NCBI RefSeq assembly: GCF_004000865.1
Contig: NZ_BIMB01000013.1
Location: 82,858 to 146,857, forward strand
Direction of reading: 5' to 3'
Source: Paenibacillus elgii NBRC 100335
GTDB taxonomy: Bacteria; Bacillota; Bacilli; Paenibacillales; NBRC-103111
DNA length: 64,000 bases
The notes beneath the pieces are model-generated. The model ran no database searches. It was not told the DNA's origin and saw nothing but the letters and a program-made list of their open reading frames with translations. The translations under genes were made by a program, and so were the position numbers. This document shows positions 63,849 to 64,000 of the stretch, one piece after another (position 1 is the first letter of the stretch; each line of letters opens with the position of its first letter).

Positions 63849-64000
63849 CTATTTTTTGCGGCATACGTACACGAACGCCGGCGGCACGTTCCACGGAACG
63901 AACGCTATTTTTTCCAGAACGAACTTTTGCTGTAGCGCGCGTTTCATCTGCAGCGAATATTGAAAGGCATTGAACACTCCCACCACCTGCGCTAATGGCG
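63849..64000 (-). CDS. C-terminal 50 residues of a gene running off the right edge
   Basis: The open frame ends VPWNVPPAFVYVCRKK at a TAG (63849-63851), and a terminator lies 65 bases downstream. The fragment reads VVGVFNAFQYSLQMKRALQQ and KFVLEKIAFV before that. The ending resembles C-termini of some methyltransferase-like proteins, but the piece is too short to name. Confidence 0.5.
   Translation of the reverse strand, partial: PLAQVVGVFNAFQYSLQMKRALQQKFVLEKIAFVPWNVPPAFVYVCRKK

Overview
The window (about 55% G+C) reads as chromosomal DNA of a Paenibacillus-like firmicute. The grounds are AGGAGG-type ribosome sites, sigma-A promoters, U-tract terminators, a B. subtilis-type iol gene set, a CYP102 fatty-acid hydroxylase, an S-layer-homology surface protein and many sugar ABC importers. 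No rRNA, tRNA, CRISPR array, transposase or prophage was found.

Layout. 0-11 kb: a peptidoglycan-sugar salvage locus. A minus-strand operon (murR-like regulator, sugar-binding lipoprotein, two permeases, ATPase, DUF624 protein, namZ, nagZ) faces a plus-strand operon (sugar kinase, murQ, GNAT acetyltransferase). NamZ and NagZ both lack signal peptides and an ABC importer replaces the PTS porter, so hydrolysis probably happens inside the cell. 11-19 kb: a toxin-antitoxin remnant, a DoxX protein, a 1493-residue SLH surface protein, a response regulator with an activator domain of the SARP type, and a CheY-like protein. 19-22 kb: lacI-nagB-nagA, which completes GlcNAc-6P breakdown. 22-30 kb: a BmrA-type exporter with an orphan histidine kinase, then tetR-CYP102-kinase. 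30-40 kb: coaA, a KtrB-type potassium channel, an S41 protease, an AraC gene broken by a stop codon, and a secreted GH20 hexosaminidase. 40-41 kb: two divergent genes joined by a deletion, and a 4-OT tautomerase. 41-57.6 kb: inositol catabolism (iolD-E-B-C-A; ABC importer, two dehydrogenases, LacI regulator, iolJ) plus a chemoreceptor. 57.8-64 kb: a Cys/Gly-rich heterocycloanthracin-like bacteriocin precursor, an MFS exporter, a two-component system, a hydrolase remnant and a PadR regulator.

How the parts fit. The mur, nag and GH20 genes together could take GlcNAc/MurNAc polymers to fructose-6-P. The iol genes take inositol to acetyl-CoA and a C3 unit. Each pathway has readable promoter/operator logic: perfect LacI-type palindromes lie just downstream of the -10 box in both nag and iol. 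Beyond known families, the most unusual signals are (i) a roughly 175-bp near-palindromic element present twice in opposite orientation, (ii) the bacteriocin precursor without its modifying enzymes, and (iii) TGTTCA direct repeats with an 11-bp period upstream of two promoters beside the SARP-type regulator. Five genes are visibly decayed, which suggests ongoing gene loss.
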